This document shows, piece after piece, positions 51,104 to 59,877 of a stretch of 64,000 nt of DNA; position 1 is the first letter of the stretch, and every line of letters starts with the position of its first letter. Made by a program: the position numbers and the translations under genes. The stretch is taken from the NCBI GenBank assembly GCA_963803375.1, contig CAWDMB010000015.1, forward strand, positions 23,812 to 87,811, in the 5' to 3' direction. The notes below the pieces were generated by a model. It saw only the letters and a program-made list of their open reading frames with translations, made no database searches and was not told the origin of the DNA. Source of the stretch: JAOPZW01 sp963803375. GTDB taxonomy: Bacteria > Actinomycetota > Thermoleophilia > Solirubrobacterales > Solirubrobacteraceae.

Positions 51104-51520
51104 ATGGCCGACGACCGCTACGAGCTGCGCCCGGTCGGACGGGTCCGGTCGCCCCTGCGTGACCGCGAGGCCGCTCCACTGCAGGGCGACGAGGGCGCGC
51201 CCGAGGCGCTGCTCGTCTTCGACGAGGCGGTGGCCGAGGGCCTTCGTGGCCTGCGGGCCGACACCGAGGTGCTCGTGCTCACCTGGCTGGATCGCGCAAG
51301 CCGTCAGGTGCTGCGCGTGCATCCCCGCGGCGACCCCGCGCGCCCGGAGCAGGGGGTCTTCGGCACGCGCTCGCCCGACCGCCCGAACCCGATCGGGCTG
51401 CACCGCGTGGAGATCGCGGCGATCGCGGGCACCATCGTCCGGGTGCGCAACCTCGAGGCCCTCGACGGCACGCCGATCCTCGACGTCAAGCCGGTGCTCG
51501 ACCCCGGCCTCGACCGATGA
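51104..51520 (+). CDS. trmO: TrmO/TsaA-family tRNA t6A37 N6-methyltransferase
   Basis: 138 residues. SAM-dependent beta-barrel enzyme that methylates t6A37 of threonine tRNAs. ELRPVGRVRSPLRDRE at the N terminus, GVFGTRSPDRPNPIGLHRVE (core signature) and DGTPILDVKPVLD are typical. Its stop overlaps the ATG of the oxidoreductase gene in ATGA. It sits at the edge of the decayed region but is itself intact. Confidence 0.9.
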   Translation: MADDRYELRPVGRVRSPLRDREAAPLQGDEGAPEALLVFDEAVAEGLRGLRADTEVLVLTWLDRASRQVLRVHPRGDPARPEQGVFGTRSPDRPNPIGLHRVEIAAIAGTIVRVRNLEALDGTPILDVKPVLDPGLDR

Positions 51521-52327
51521 GCAACTGGGCGGCGCTGCAGCAAGCGATCGCGGGCGACGTCGTGCGGCCCGGCGCGCCGGCTTACGCGTCGGTGCGCAGG
51601 CCGGCGATCGCCCGCTTCGATGACGTGATGCCGAGCGCCGTCGTGCGCTGCGCGACGCCGCGGACGTCGTCGCCACGATCGCCTTTGCGCGCGCCACGGG
51701 CCTGCCGACGGCGGTGCGCAGCGGCGGCCACTGCTTCGCCGGGCGCTCCTCGACGCCGGGGATCGTCATCGACGTCACCCCGATGCGCGCGGTCGCGGTC
51801 GCCGACGGGCTCGCGACCGTCGGCGCCGGCGCGCTGCTCGTCGACATCTACGACGCGCTCGACGAGTGCGGCCTCACGATCGCCGCCGGCTGCGGGCCGA
51901 CGGTGGGCATCGCCGGGCTCGCGCTCGGCGGCGGGCTCGGGATCCTCGGCCGTCGGCACGGGCTCACGTCGGACCAGCTCGTCGGCGCGGAGGTCGTGCT
52001 CGCCGACGGGCGCGTCGTGACCTGCGACGAGGAGCGTCACGACGACCTCTTCTGGGCGCTGCGCGGCGCCGGAGGCGGCCAGCTCGGCGTTGTCACCAAG
52101 CTCGTCCTGCGGACGGTGCCGGCGCCGGCGACCACGAGCCTGCGCGTGGTGTGGCCGTGGGCGAGCGCCGGCGCGCTCGTCGAGGCCTGGCAGGCGTGGG
52201 CTCCCGCCGCCCCGGACGAGCTGGCCGCGAGCCTGCTGGTCACCGCCAAGGGCGGCGCGGGCGAGCCACCGGTCGTCACTGTGGTCGGCGCGATGGTCGG
52301 CACCGAGGCCGACACGGCGGGGCTGCT
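51517..52327 (+). pseudogene. Berberine-bridge-type FAD oxidoreductase, 5' part (frameshifted, then interrupted by a group II intron)
   Basis: FAD-linked oxidase. Frame one runs VRPGAPAYASVRRPAIARFD to about 51660, where one missing base (TP then ADVVATIAFAR) moves the rest into the next frame. That part has RSGGHCFAGRSS, GAGALLVDIYDALDECG, GCGPTVGIAGLALGGGLG and GQLGVVTKLVLRTV, the FAD_binding_4 core. The frame stops abruptly at 52327 where the intron begins. The product cannot be made intact. Confidence 0.85.
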
Positions 52328-54394
52328 GTCGGGTAGCCGGGGCGGTTGCCCGCCCCGGCTCCCACAGAACCGTGCTTGTGCTGTTCACACACGGCTCCTC
52401 GGGACGGCGGGTTGCGAACCCCGCCGCCGGCCGGTTCATCGACCTCGACCTATCCCCACTCCAGCGCCAGCTGCTCGTCGGTGGGGGCGACGATCTCCTC
52501 GTGCGCGCGATGGTGCAGCTCCACCAGCGAGACGAGCCCGCGGTCGGTGAAAAACCGGGGCCGCAGTGCCCGATCGACTTGTGGGATGTGGCTCAGCGCC
52601 CACAGGGACCTGCGCCCCGAGTAGACGCCTTGCCATGCTGACCTTCGCTTGACACCGAGGGCGATGAGGTTGCGAACGATCGTCGGGCGGCGTTTCCAGT
52701 GGTGCAACAGGATCGCGCGAAGCCGACGCCGGATGTGGGCGTCCAGCGCGCGCAACGTGAACTGCTCGCCGGGCGAAGCGATCCGGAAGAACTGATGCCA
52801 CCCCCGCAGCCACGCGTTGATCTGAAGGATGCAGCTCGCAAGCGTGCGTCCCCATGGTCGTGGCGTGAGCTGGCGGATCCGCTGCATCGCGTTGCGCTTG
52901 GTGCGCTCCGAGAGCAGGATCTCCACGCTGCCGGTCTGCGGATCTAATCGCAGCCGAAAGCCGACGAAATGGCGGTCCTCCGGGAGAGCGACAGCCGACT
53001 TGGCTTGGTTGATCTTCAGGCGCAAGCGCCCTTCGATGAACCCGGTCAGGCTGGCCATCACCCGCCGCCCCGCTCGTTCGCTCTTCACGTAGACGTTGCC
53101 GTCGTCCGCGTAGCGAACGAACCGGTGGCCACGCCGGTCAAGCTCCCAATCGAGCTCGTCCAGCACGATGTTCGACAGCAACGGGGACAGCGGCGAGCCT
53201 TGCGGAACGCCCTCCTCGTTAGCGATCACCACACCGTCCGGCAGCACGATCTCGGCCTTCAGCAACCGTCCGATCAGCACGAGCAGCCGCCGGTCCGCGA
53301 CTCGCTGCGCGAGCCTCGACATCAGCCGCTGGTGGCAGACCCGATCGAAGAACTTCTGCAGATCGATGTCGACCACCCACCCGTACCCGTCCTTCAGATG
53401 CTGACCGGCCTCCTCGACCGCCGTGTGGCAACTTCGGCCCGGTCTGAACCCGTGACTCGACGGATGAAACGTCGGCTCGAAGACAGGCTCGAGTACCTGC
53501 CGCACGGCCTCACAGACCACCCTGTCGATCACGTTCGGGATCCCCAACCCGCGCAGACCGCCGCCCGCCTTCGGGATGTTCGCCCGGCGAATCACGCCGG
53601 GGCGATACCTCCCTTCCAGCAGATCGGCGGCCAGCCTCCGACCGACGATCGACCACTGCTCGCGCAGCTCCTCGACCGTCTGCCCGTCAGGGCCAGGCGC
53701 TCCCTTGTTCGACACCACCTTCAACAACGCCGCCGTCAACCGATAGGCGACCTCCTCCATCGTCACCGGCGTGACGCTCTCCGCGTTGCCGACCGCCTTC
53801 GGCACCATCGCCTCACGAGCCCCGGACCGGTCCGAGGACGCTCCGCGCTTGGCCCCTCGCGGGTCATCAGCTGTCGCGATCGGCAGACGAAGCTGCCACG
53901 CCGTTTGATCAACCGGGATCGCCTTCCCTTGCGCGCCGGCACTCGAACCGACACGCTCAGCGAGCATTACCCCGCCTTCCAGTAGTACGCGATCCTCCGA
54001 CTTCTGCTGGGCCATCAACCGTCGTCCTCTCGTTCTCCGGCCTACCGACCACCCGGCCGGAACCCAGCAGACCTCCCAGGGTAAGACGCTGAGATTTCGC
54101 CGCGATCACGTCGCCAATACGCCCCCGGGACCGACAGGAACAGGGCATCGCTGCTGGCGGCCAGCTCACCCACCCAAGGACGCCTTTACGGCGCTTCACT
54201 CTCATTCGCGACCACGACACATCTATGGCTTCCTTCAGACCCGCCCTCACGGAAGCCCGCCCGCACAAACAGCCGCGAGCGAGCCGCCCGGTCAATTCCG
54301 GGCCGCGCCCTTGCCTCATCGATGTTGGGTTCCCCCTGTCAGGGCCCCAGGACAGGACTCACACCTCCGATCTCAAACGCCATGCCTGGCACAC
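52328..54394 (-). mobile_element. Complete group II intron inserted antisense to its host gene
   Basis: 2067 bp. On the minus strand it starts GTGTGCCAGGCATGGCG, the group II 5' consensus (54394 down), encodes a reverse transcriptase/maturase, has a domain V hairpin GAGCCGTG...CACGGTTC at 52367-52397, and ends with a domain VI hairpin and CTACCCGAC at 52328. Removing it joins 52327 to 54395 and restores the host reading frame exactly (GLL then AELVARTGAE). Because the host is read on the plus strand, the intron cannot splice itself out of the host mRNA. Confidence 0.9.
52450..54015 (-). CDS. ltrA: Group II intron reverse transcriptase/maturase
   Basis: 521 residues from ATG 54015. RT blocks: NKGAPGPDGQTVEELRE, LGIPNVIDRVVCEAVRQVL, HGFRPGRSCHTAV, VVDIDLQKFFDRVCH, NEEGVPQGSPLSPLLSNIVL and the catalytic FVRYADDGNVYV (YADD near 302-305). 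Maturase domain X follows (WLRGWHQFFRI), then SAWQGVYSGRRSLWALS. There is no C-terminal HNH endonuclease domain, so mobility would use nicked or single-stranded DNA. The frame is intact, so the intron may be active. Confidence 0.93.
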   Translation of the reverse strand: MAQQKSEDRVLLEGGVMLAERVGSSAGAQGKAIPVDQTAWQLRLPIATADDPRGAKRGASSDRSGAREAMVPKAVGNAESVTPVTMEEVAYRLTAALLKVVSNKGAPGPDGQTVEELREQWSIVGRRLAADLLEGRYRPGVIRRANIPKAGGGLRGLGIPNVIDRVVCEAVRQVLEPVFEPTFHPSSHGFRPGRSCHTAVEEAGQHLKDGYGWVVDIDLQKFFDRVCHQRLMSRLAQRVADRRLLVLIGRLLKAEIVLPDGVVIANEEGVPQGSPLSPLLSNIVLDELDWELDRRGHRFVRYADDGNVYVKSERAGRRVMASLTGFIEGRLRLKINQAKSAVALPEDRHFVGFRLRLDPQTGSVEILLSERTKRNAMQRIRQLTPRPWGRTLASCILQINAWLRGWHQFFRIASPGEQFTLRALDAHIRRRLRAILLHHWKRRPTIVRNLIALGVKRRSAWQGVYSGRRSLWALSHIPQVDRALRPRFFTDRGLVSLVELHHRAHEEIVAPTDEQLALEWG

Positions 54395-55004
54395 CGCCGA
54401 GCTCGTCGCCCGGACGGGCGCCGAGCCGAGCTCGACGTCGCTGGGCCAGGGCTGCTACCGGGCGATCAAGCGCGACCTCGCCGAGGGCGATGCCGCCGAC
54501 GACGAGCTCGGCCACGCATTCAGCAAGTCGGAGTTCTTCCGACGCGCGCTGCCCGCCGACGCGATCGCGGCGCTCGTCGCACACCTCGCCGAGGGCCGGC
54601 CCGCCGGCGAGACGCGCCAGCTCGACTTCACGCCGTGGGGCGGTGCGTACAACCGCGTCCCCGAGGCCGCGACCGCCTTCGCCCACCGGGCCGAGCGCTT
54701 CCTGCTCAAGCACGAGGTCGTCGCCGACCCCGGCGCGACCGCGGCTGCCCGCGCCTGGCTGCGGCGGTCGTGGGCGCTCGCGCGCCCGTGGGGCACCGGC
54801 CGCGCCTACCCGAACTTCCCCGATCCCGAGCTCGAGGACTGGCCGCGCGCATACCACGGGACCAACCTCGAGCGCCTCGTGCGCGTCAAGGCGGCCTACG
54901 ACCCGGACGGGTTCTTCTGCTTCGAGCAGTCGCTACCGGGCACGCTTCCGCAGCCGGGCGATGCTGGGCTCGAACCCACTGGGCGGCGCGCGCTCGGTCG
55001 GTGA
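54395..55004 (+). pseudogene. Berberine-bridge-type oxidoreductase, 3' part after the intron
   Basis: Continues the host gene in frame: AELVARTGAEPSSTSLGQG, FTPWGGAYNRVPEAATAFAH (substrate domain) and the BBE ending AYHGTNLERLVRVKAAYDPD, FFCFEQSLPG. The last 20 or so codons up to the stop at 55004 are made from an attachment-site-like tRNA fragment rather than normal family sequence. Confidence 0.85.
54956..54977 (-). other. tRNA T-arm/acceptor fragment, probable att remnant (left)
   Basis: Minus strand GGGTTCGAGCCCAGCATCGCCC is the T-loop and 3' acceptor of a tRNA. It matches the fragment at 57776-57796 with one mismatch over 21 positions. Directly abuts the integrase remnant. Confidence 0.65.
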
Positions 55005-55009
55005 CCGGC

Positions 55010-55440
55010 GCTATGGCGGCCTTTCGTGCTCTGAGGCGATCCGAGGCTCGCTCGGAATCGGACCACGAACGGGACCACGGCCGCCGCCGGGCGCGCACGC
55101 GCGTTCGATCAAGTCGCTCTCGTGCTGGCTCGGCGCAAAGTCGGCGTGCCGCTCGGTCGTCGCGACGTCGCGGTGGCCGATCCACTCGCACCCCCGCCGA
55201 CCGGGTGCCGAACGTGTGCCGGAGCCCGTGCAGGTTGTGCGTCTCGTCCAGCGTCGCGACCTTGAGCACCTTCAGCTACCGGCGCAGGTTGGCGGCCCTG
55301 TCGAGCGGCTCGCGCGTGATCGGGTCGGGGAAAACGAGCGCGTCTTCGCCCGGCCCCTCAGCGACTCGCGCTCCGGGGCGACAAGCGTGCCACACAACTT
55401 GTGCAGCACGCTCACGGTCACGTGGAACACCGTTTGAACG
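55010..55440 (-). pseudogene. Tyrosine recombinase (integrase) C-terminal half, broken
   Basis: Minus strand: LVFPDPITREPLDRAANLRR then a stop codon, then DETHNLHGLRHTFGTRSAG with the catalytic HxLRH box, then, after a frame change and small deletion, WIGHRDVATTERHADFAPSQ. The position normally holding the nucleophile Tyr (TTxRY) reads TTERH. So the gene has a stop, a frameshift and a lost nucleophile. It lies next to the att-like fragment, as expected for an integrative element. Confidence 0.8.
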
Positions 55441-55482
55441 CGACCCGGCCCGCGCGAGGTTATTGTGAGCTATCCCACTTAC

Positions 55483-55734
55483 TCAGCTGGGTTTCCTCGC
55501 GCTCTGTCCTTCCTGCAATGCTCGCTTTCGTTTCAGAGTGTACCATCCCTTAAGTATCCACGCGGCGGCAACGGGCACGAACAGCCAGCCTATCATGGTA
55601 ACTATCAGAATAATGCGCAGTGCCGTGTATTCAGTGGTGAATGCTATGGCTCCGACTACCGGGAGCGCAAAGATTCCCACTATCCAAACGGTCCATGCAA
55701 CACCGCGAGGGAAGCCTTTACCATAGTTAATCAA
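55483..55734 (-). CDS. Small two-span membrane protein in an AT-richer islet
   Basis: 83 residues from TTG 55734, with GAGGAAA 5 nt upstream. Two membrane helices: AWTVWIVGIFALPVVGAIAF and LRIILIVTMIGWLFVPVAAA, then a basic tail (KRKRALQEG). Codon use is strikingly unlike the rest of the window, with many A/T-ending codons, so it was acquired recently from a lower-GC donor. The domain arrangement recalls PLDc_N/DUF-type two-helix membrane proteins, but no assignment is made. Confidence 0.65.
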   Translation of the reverse strand: MINYGKGFPRGVAWTVWIVGIFALPVVGAIAFTTEYTALRIILIVTMIGWLFVPVAAAWILKGWYTLKRKRALQEGQSARKPS

Positions 55735-56360
55735 TGGGTTTCCTCACTTCCATGAGAAGTCCAGCACATACAACACGGAGTGATATCGCGAAATCCGGCG
55801 CGAGGGCCATGGATGGCAGGCGTGCTGGGAGCGAAGTTCGCCCCAGAGTTGGTGGCGGACGACAATTGGACCATTGGGACCCTTACTACCCCGTACGCGC
55901 CTGCGCCAGGCGTAGCGGCACCGAGCCGATCCCCCTGCAAACGGCCGCCTCAGGCTCGGACCGACAATCCAAGCCGTCGGCAGCCGTTCGCCCACCCGGA
56001 GCAACGCCGTCGCGGCGGCGCGCTCCTGCGGCGCGCGTCGGCGCGGGACGGGCTCACCGACCACCGTGTGGCTCGGCGGGCCCGACCGGCCCCGGCCTGG
56101 CCGCCCTTGCCGAAGCGCGTCTGACGGCCGGGCTACCGTCTCGCGCCTGCTCGCCGTCGCCGACGGGATCATCGCCGGCGGCGCCTTCGACTCGTTCGTC
56201 GGTGGCGTCGGTGCTGCCATCGGCGGGATCGCCGGGCGCGAACGCCGCCAGGACTGCTCGAGCCAGCGGTAACGCGCCTCGCATCGAACGGTTCGGTCCG
56301 TGTGGCTCTCGTCGCCCCTCGCCGCGCGCTCTGCGATCTCGATCTTGTCGTCTTCCCCGG
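55735..56360. other. About 630 bp without a supportable gene
   Basis: Frames on both strands are short or of random Arg/Pro/Ala composition. The minus strand stretch just upstream of 55734 ends HSVLYVLDFSWK and stop, possibly the tail of a lost gene. GC returns to the high level by about 55,900. Confidence 0.5.
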
Positions 56361-56708
56361 GCCCTCATTCTGCCTGGCCGAACGCCGCGACCTCCTTCTG
56401 CTCCTGTGCTGAGGGCTCGCGCGGAACCTCGCCGCGCGCGACCTTCTCGCTGTGCACCTGGTGGCGGATTTCGTCGACGATCTCGGGGGTTCGCCATGCT
56501 CGGCGTGAAACCTGGCTTCAGGGCGACCTACACCTCGACGATGCGGCCGCGCACATCGTCTGTCACCGGACCGCAGCCGCTCGGCGACCTCCTCGACGGT
56601 GATGCCCGCCGACTCGATCTCCTTGGTCAGTGAACCGCGATCTGCGCCTCCGAAACGGCAGCCTCTGCGGCCTCCGCCGAGGACGGTGGTTGCCCCTCTA
56701 CCCTCATG
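56361..56708 (-). pseudogene. Decayed small gene with intact ribosome site
   Basis: AGGAGG lies just before ATG 56708 on the minus strand, but the frame stops after 26 codons. Coding-like text resumes in other frames: LTKEIESAGITVEEVAERL, then PEIVDEIRHQVHSEKVARGE, QEQKEVAAFGQAE and stop at about 56361. At least two frameshifts. Family unknown. Confidence 0.45.
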
Positions 56709-56963
56709 GCTCGACCTCCTACCGCAAGACGGCTCTGTGAATCAAGCCGTGTGGGCGCGATCAATCCGGGTACCGAGCTCCTCGCCGAGGAGAGCGCAAG
56801 CTGCGCTCGTCAACGGCCCGGACACGACGAGTCGCGGGGCCGGGCCGTGAGCACCGACGACCGGCTCCCGCAGCGACCTCCAGCGCGTCATGCCCGAGAT
56901 GCCCTCGGTCCGAGCCGGTTGCCCGCCTTCGGCGTCGCCTCGGGTGCAAGGTAGGACGCGGTG

Positions 56964-57359
56964 TTACTCGAGCTTGCGCGCCGCCGACGCGAACGCTTTC
57001 GTCAGGTCGCGCATGAAGTTCGCCTGGGCGGTTGCGATGCTCGAGACCCACTCGATGTCGCTCGATCCGGGGCCGCGCTCGACGGAGTCGGCGACCGCCT
57101 TGAGGGTGGACTCGTAAATCCCGAGCGTTCCGCGCCCGACGCGCTTACCGGCGTCGATGATCTGCTCGTTGAGCTCGCGAATCCGCCCCTCGGCCGCCTC
57201 GACGCCGCGCTCCGCAGCCTTCGTCTCAGCGGTCGCTCGTCGCGTCCCCGTCCGTGCTCCTGTGGACTTCGCACCACGAGCCGTGGGCTTGGTGCTCCGG
57301 GCGCCTGCGGCCGTGCGCCCCTTCCGCTGGCCGGTGGTCGCCTTCTTCGGCTGTGGCAT
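56964..57359 (-). CDS. Basic N-tail plus helical domain protein (phasin-like appearance), unknown
   Basis: 131 residues. AGGAGGC is 5 nt before ATG 57359. The first 48 residues are Lys/Arg/Thr/Ala-rich (MPQPKKATTGQRKGRTAAG), resembling histone-like or DNA-binding tails; the rest is amphipathic helical (IRELNEQIIDAGKRVGRGTL, IYESTLKAVADSVERG, ATAQANFMRDLTKAFASAAR). The helical part resembles phasin-type surface proteins. The frame and ribosome site are intact although its surroundings are decayed. Confidence 0.72.
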   Translation of the reverse strand: MPQPKKATTGQRKGRTAAGARSTKPTARGAKSTGARTGTRRATAETKAAERGVEAAEGRIRELNEQIIDAGKRVGRGTLGIYESTLKAVADSVERGPGSSDIEWVSSIATAQANFMRDLTKAFASAARKLE

Positions 57360-57772
57360 TGCTGCCTCCTTGTGCTGCGCGCCTGTGATCTTCGAACCTG
57401 CCGGCGCGACCCTAGGCGAGCGTGACGCTCGTCGCAAGCCGAGATTCCGCGCCACGCAACCGATCCCGGCGCTCGCCTCGAGGCGTTGTCCGCGGCGGCG
57501 TCGAGCAGATCCGCGACCTTGGCCTCGGCCGCAAGCTCGAGCGGCGCGACCTGCGAGGGCATCGGGCTCACCGTTGACCTCGATTGCTGAGCTGAGTAGG
57601 TCGCCTTCTTCGTTGGGGTCGTTGCGTCTGTCCGGACGGATTGGCAGCGCGGGTTCGCTGAGTTGGCGGCGATCGGGAGCTCACCTCGTCGGTGAGGTCG
57701 CGGGCCAAGCGTCAACGCCGCCGAGGGGAGCGGGCCAGAAGACCCCGCCGGAGCCGGAGCGGGGCTTTCCGA
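57360..57772. other. About 410 bp with no intact gene
   Basis: On the minus strand a short coding-like piece (MPSQVAPLELAAEAKVADLL) near 57,560 runs into random sequence. Nothing else is supported. Confidence 0.4.
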
Positions 57773-57814
57773 GGTGGGCGATACTGGGCTCGAACCAGTG
57801 ACCTCCGCCTTGTC
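57773..57814 (-). other. 3' half of a tRNA-Val(GAC), probable att site (right)
   Basis: Minus strand GACAAGGCGGAGGTCACTGG then TTCGAGCCCAGTATCGCCCA and CC: anticodon GAC, 3' anticodon stem, variable loop, a perfect 5-bp T stem with 7-nt loop, acceptor and discriminator. The 5' half (D arm and 5' acceptor) is missing upstream, so it is a fragment, typical of element attachment sites at tRNA 3' ends. Confidence 0.7.
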
Positions 57815-58962
57815 GAGCAGTCTGGCGCTTCGCCCGCAATGGCTCTATACCGCGGCGCAAAGCCAAATGTAGAGCCAAGCGCGTCCCGCGCTATGTCGTT
57901 CTGTACCGCCTCGTTTGCGGGCAATGTTGGGGATTTTTCGGGCCATCCCCAAAATCAATGCCGTGCTCACGCTGCCCATCCTGCGGCCCGCTGCACGCGG
58001 GTCTGGAAGCGCTTGACGTCAGCGAACGCGCAGAACAGCGCGGCGAGCTGCACCGGCGCGTGGCTGGCGTGGCGGACCGGGAGGGGTGATGAGCAGCTCG
58101 GCGGCGTGCCACAGGCCGTCCTCGCCCCGCCAAGTGGCGGGTGGTGCGGGCGGCGGCCGCGTCACTCAGGCGCCGCGAGAGCGCGACCTCGATGCTGTTG
58201 GTGGGGCCGCGTCGGTTCCCCGGCGCATCCCAAACAGCGCGTCGAAGGCGTCGGGCGATGACCCAGCGGCGGAGGGGGCCCGGACCGGCGTGCGTCGAGG
58301 GCCGGGGCGGCGCACCGGTCAAGAGCGAACGGCGTACGCTGCGATGCATCGCCGTTGAGCGGCTTGTCGAGGCGTGGGCGATCGGGCGGCCTGCGCCTGG
58401 CTCGCCGCCGCCAGGAACCACCACCGGCCTGGCGTCGCCGCACTGGCGCGCCACCCACGCCGCGTCGTAGCCGGCGATGACGTGCGGGGCAGCGGCGCCA
58501 CGAGGGCGTCCTCGAACTCGGGCGCGTGCCCGCGTTCATCGGCGAGGTCGCTGGCGCGCGCGACCGCGGCGCGGCACGACGGCTACTCGGTGGACGAGGC
58601 GCGGGCGCCGTGGCGACGCGGCGCGGGCGCCGGCTCGTCCGCCGCCGCGGACGGATGCGCGGAGCTCATCGCTTCGAGCTCGGGCGTCCTGAGCACCGAC
58701 CGCCCCGGCTGTCCGCCGGACCCTGGGCGCGGCTACGACGGGCGTGGTGGTCGCCACATCCACGGCGCGGCCAAGTCGCTTGTACTGCCCCGAACGGTAG
58801 CCCGGGCCGACGCGCGCGAGCCCGGGGCCCCGCTGCGGTTGCGCCCTCGTGAGGCGGCGGGTGCACCGCGGCCCGAACGATCCGGTCCGGCCGAGACCGC
58901 ACCCGAAACGATCCGCGCTGGCCGCGATGCTGCTTCGCCCGCAAAGCCGAAAGGACGACCAC
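57815..58962. other. About 1.15 kb of decayed coding DNA
   Basis: Minus-strand pieces look protein-like but lie in different frames: HVIAGYDAAWVARQCGDARP and VVVPGG near 58,430-58,480, SSPDAFDALFGMRRG near 58,230, GEDGLWHAAELLI near 58,100, and HAPVQLAALFCAFADVKRFQ near 58,020. No single frame connects them. Family not recognised. Confidence 0.4.
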
Positions 58963-59340
58963 ATGTCTCTCGAATCTCTTCCGAAGACCGCTACAATCGT
59001 GGGCGTGACGATCGCCTACGCCGACGAGACGCTGCACATCAAGCGGCTGGCCCCGCTCAGCGACCGCGACATCGCCCGCGCGACCGGCGCGGGCGTCAGC
59101 ACCGTGCACGCCTGGACCAAGCGCACCCGCGCGCCGCGCGGCGAGCGCGCCCAGCGCCTGGTGGAGCTCTCGGCGCTGGTCGAGCGCCTGGTGCGCGTGC
59201 TCGAGCCCGAGTACGTGCCGGTATGGCTGAACAAGCCGATGCCCGCGCTCGACGACGACAAGCCGATCGACCGGATCGCCAGCGGCGACTACCGCAGCGT
59301 GTCGCGCATCATCGCCGAGCTCGAGTCGCCCACCTTCTAA
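58963..59340 (+). CDS. Xre/MbcA/ParS-type antitoxin
   Basis: 125 residues. AAAGGA is 7 nt before ATG 58963. N-terminal helix-turn-helix (LSDRDIARATGAGVSTVHAW) and C-terminal MbcA/ParS toxin-binding domain: ERLVRVLEPEYVPVWLNKPM, then DDDKPIDRIASGDYRSVSRI. It binds and blocks the downstream RES toxin and usually represses its own promoter. 9 bp before the toxin ATG, so one transcript. Confidence 0.88.
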   Translation: MSLESLPKTATIVGVTIAYADETLHIKRLAPLSDRDIARATGAGVSTVHAWTKRTRAPRGERAQRLVELSALVERLVRVLEPEYVPVWLNKPMPALDDDKPIDRIASGDYRSVSRIIAELESPTF

Positions 59341-59349
59341 GCGCCGGTC

Positions 59350-59877
59350 ATGCGACTCGACGTCGACCGCGTCGCGGTCAGCGGCGTCTGGCTGCGCCAC
59401 GTGCCCGCCGGCGGCGACCCGCTGTCGCTGCCCGCAGGCCCACCGTCCGGCCGCTGGCAGCGAGGAGATGTCGTCGCTGCGCTGTACCTCGCCGAGGACG
59501 AGCCGACCGCGTGGGCCGAGTGGTACCGCGCGCTGGCCGAGCAGTCCACACCGCCGCTGCGCGGGCTGCCGCGCGACCTGTGGCGCTACGCCGTCGACCT
59601 CGACGACGTCGCCGACCTCACTCGTCCCGAGGCGCTGCGACGCGTCGGGCTGCAGCCGCCCAGGCCCACACGACGCGACTGGCCGGCCTTCCAGCCCGTT
59701 GGCGAGGCGCTGTGGCGTGCCGACTGCCCCGGCGTGGTGTTCGCGTCCAGCGCGCGGCCCGAGGCGCGCGCGCTATGCGTCTTTCGCACGGGCGCGCAGC
59801 GTGCGGGCGTCACGCCGCTGCCACCGCCCCGCCGCCAGGTCGAGCCGCCCGCGCCGCCCACCGGATTACGCACGTAG
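59350..59877 (+). CDS. RES-domain toxin (NAD+-degrading)
   Basis: 175 residues. RES proteins deplete NAD+ and stop growth. Family pattern: VWLRHVP, GRWQRGDVVAALYLAEDEPT AWAEW read across residues 34-58 (Arg35, Tyr46, Glu57), and GVVFASSARPEARALCVFR with Ser133. So the Arg-Glu-Ser set is present and the toxin is probably active. Pairs with the Xre antitoxin directly upstream, as in MbcTA of mycobacteria. A proline-rich C-terminal tail is extra. Confidence 0.88.
   Translation: MRLDVDRVAVSGVWLRHVPAGGDPLSLPAGPPSGRWQRGDVVAALYLAEDEPTAWAEWYRALAEQSTPPLRGLPRDLWRYAVDLDDVADLTRPEALRRVGLQPPRPTRRDWPAFQPVGEALWRADCPGVVFASSARPEARALCVFRTGAQRAGVTPLPPPRRQVEPPAPPTGLRT

Noticed and set aside
53957..54319. Protein-coding gene upstream of the intron reverse transcriptase
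   Set aside because: The frame overlies the structured 5' domains of the group II intron RNA and has no protein-like pattern.
57773..57860. Complete tRNA-Val gene
   Set aside because: The 3' half is perfect, but no D arm or 5' acceptor strand pairs with it upstream on the minus strand; it is a fragment.
58030..58540. DUF429-like nuclease gene on the minus strand
   Set aside because: Only scattered phrases in different frames; family resemblance too weak to name.
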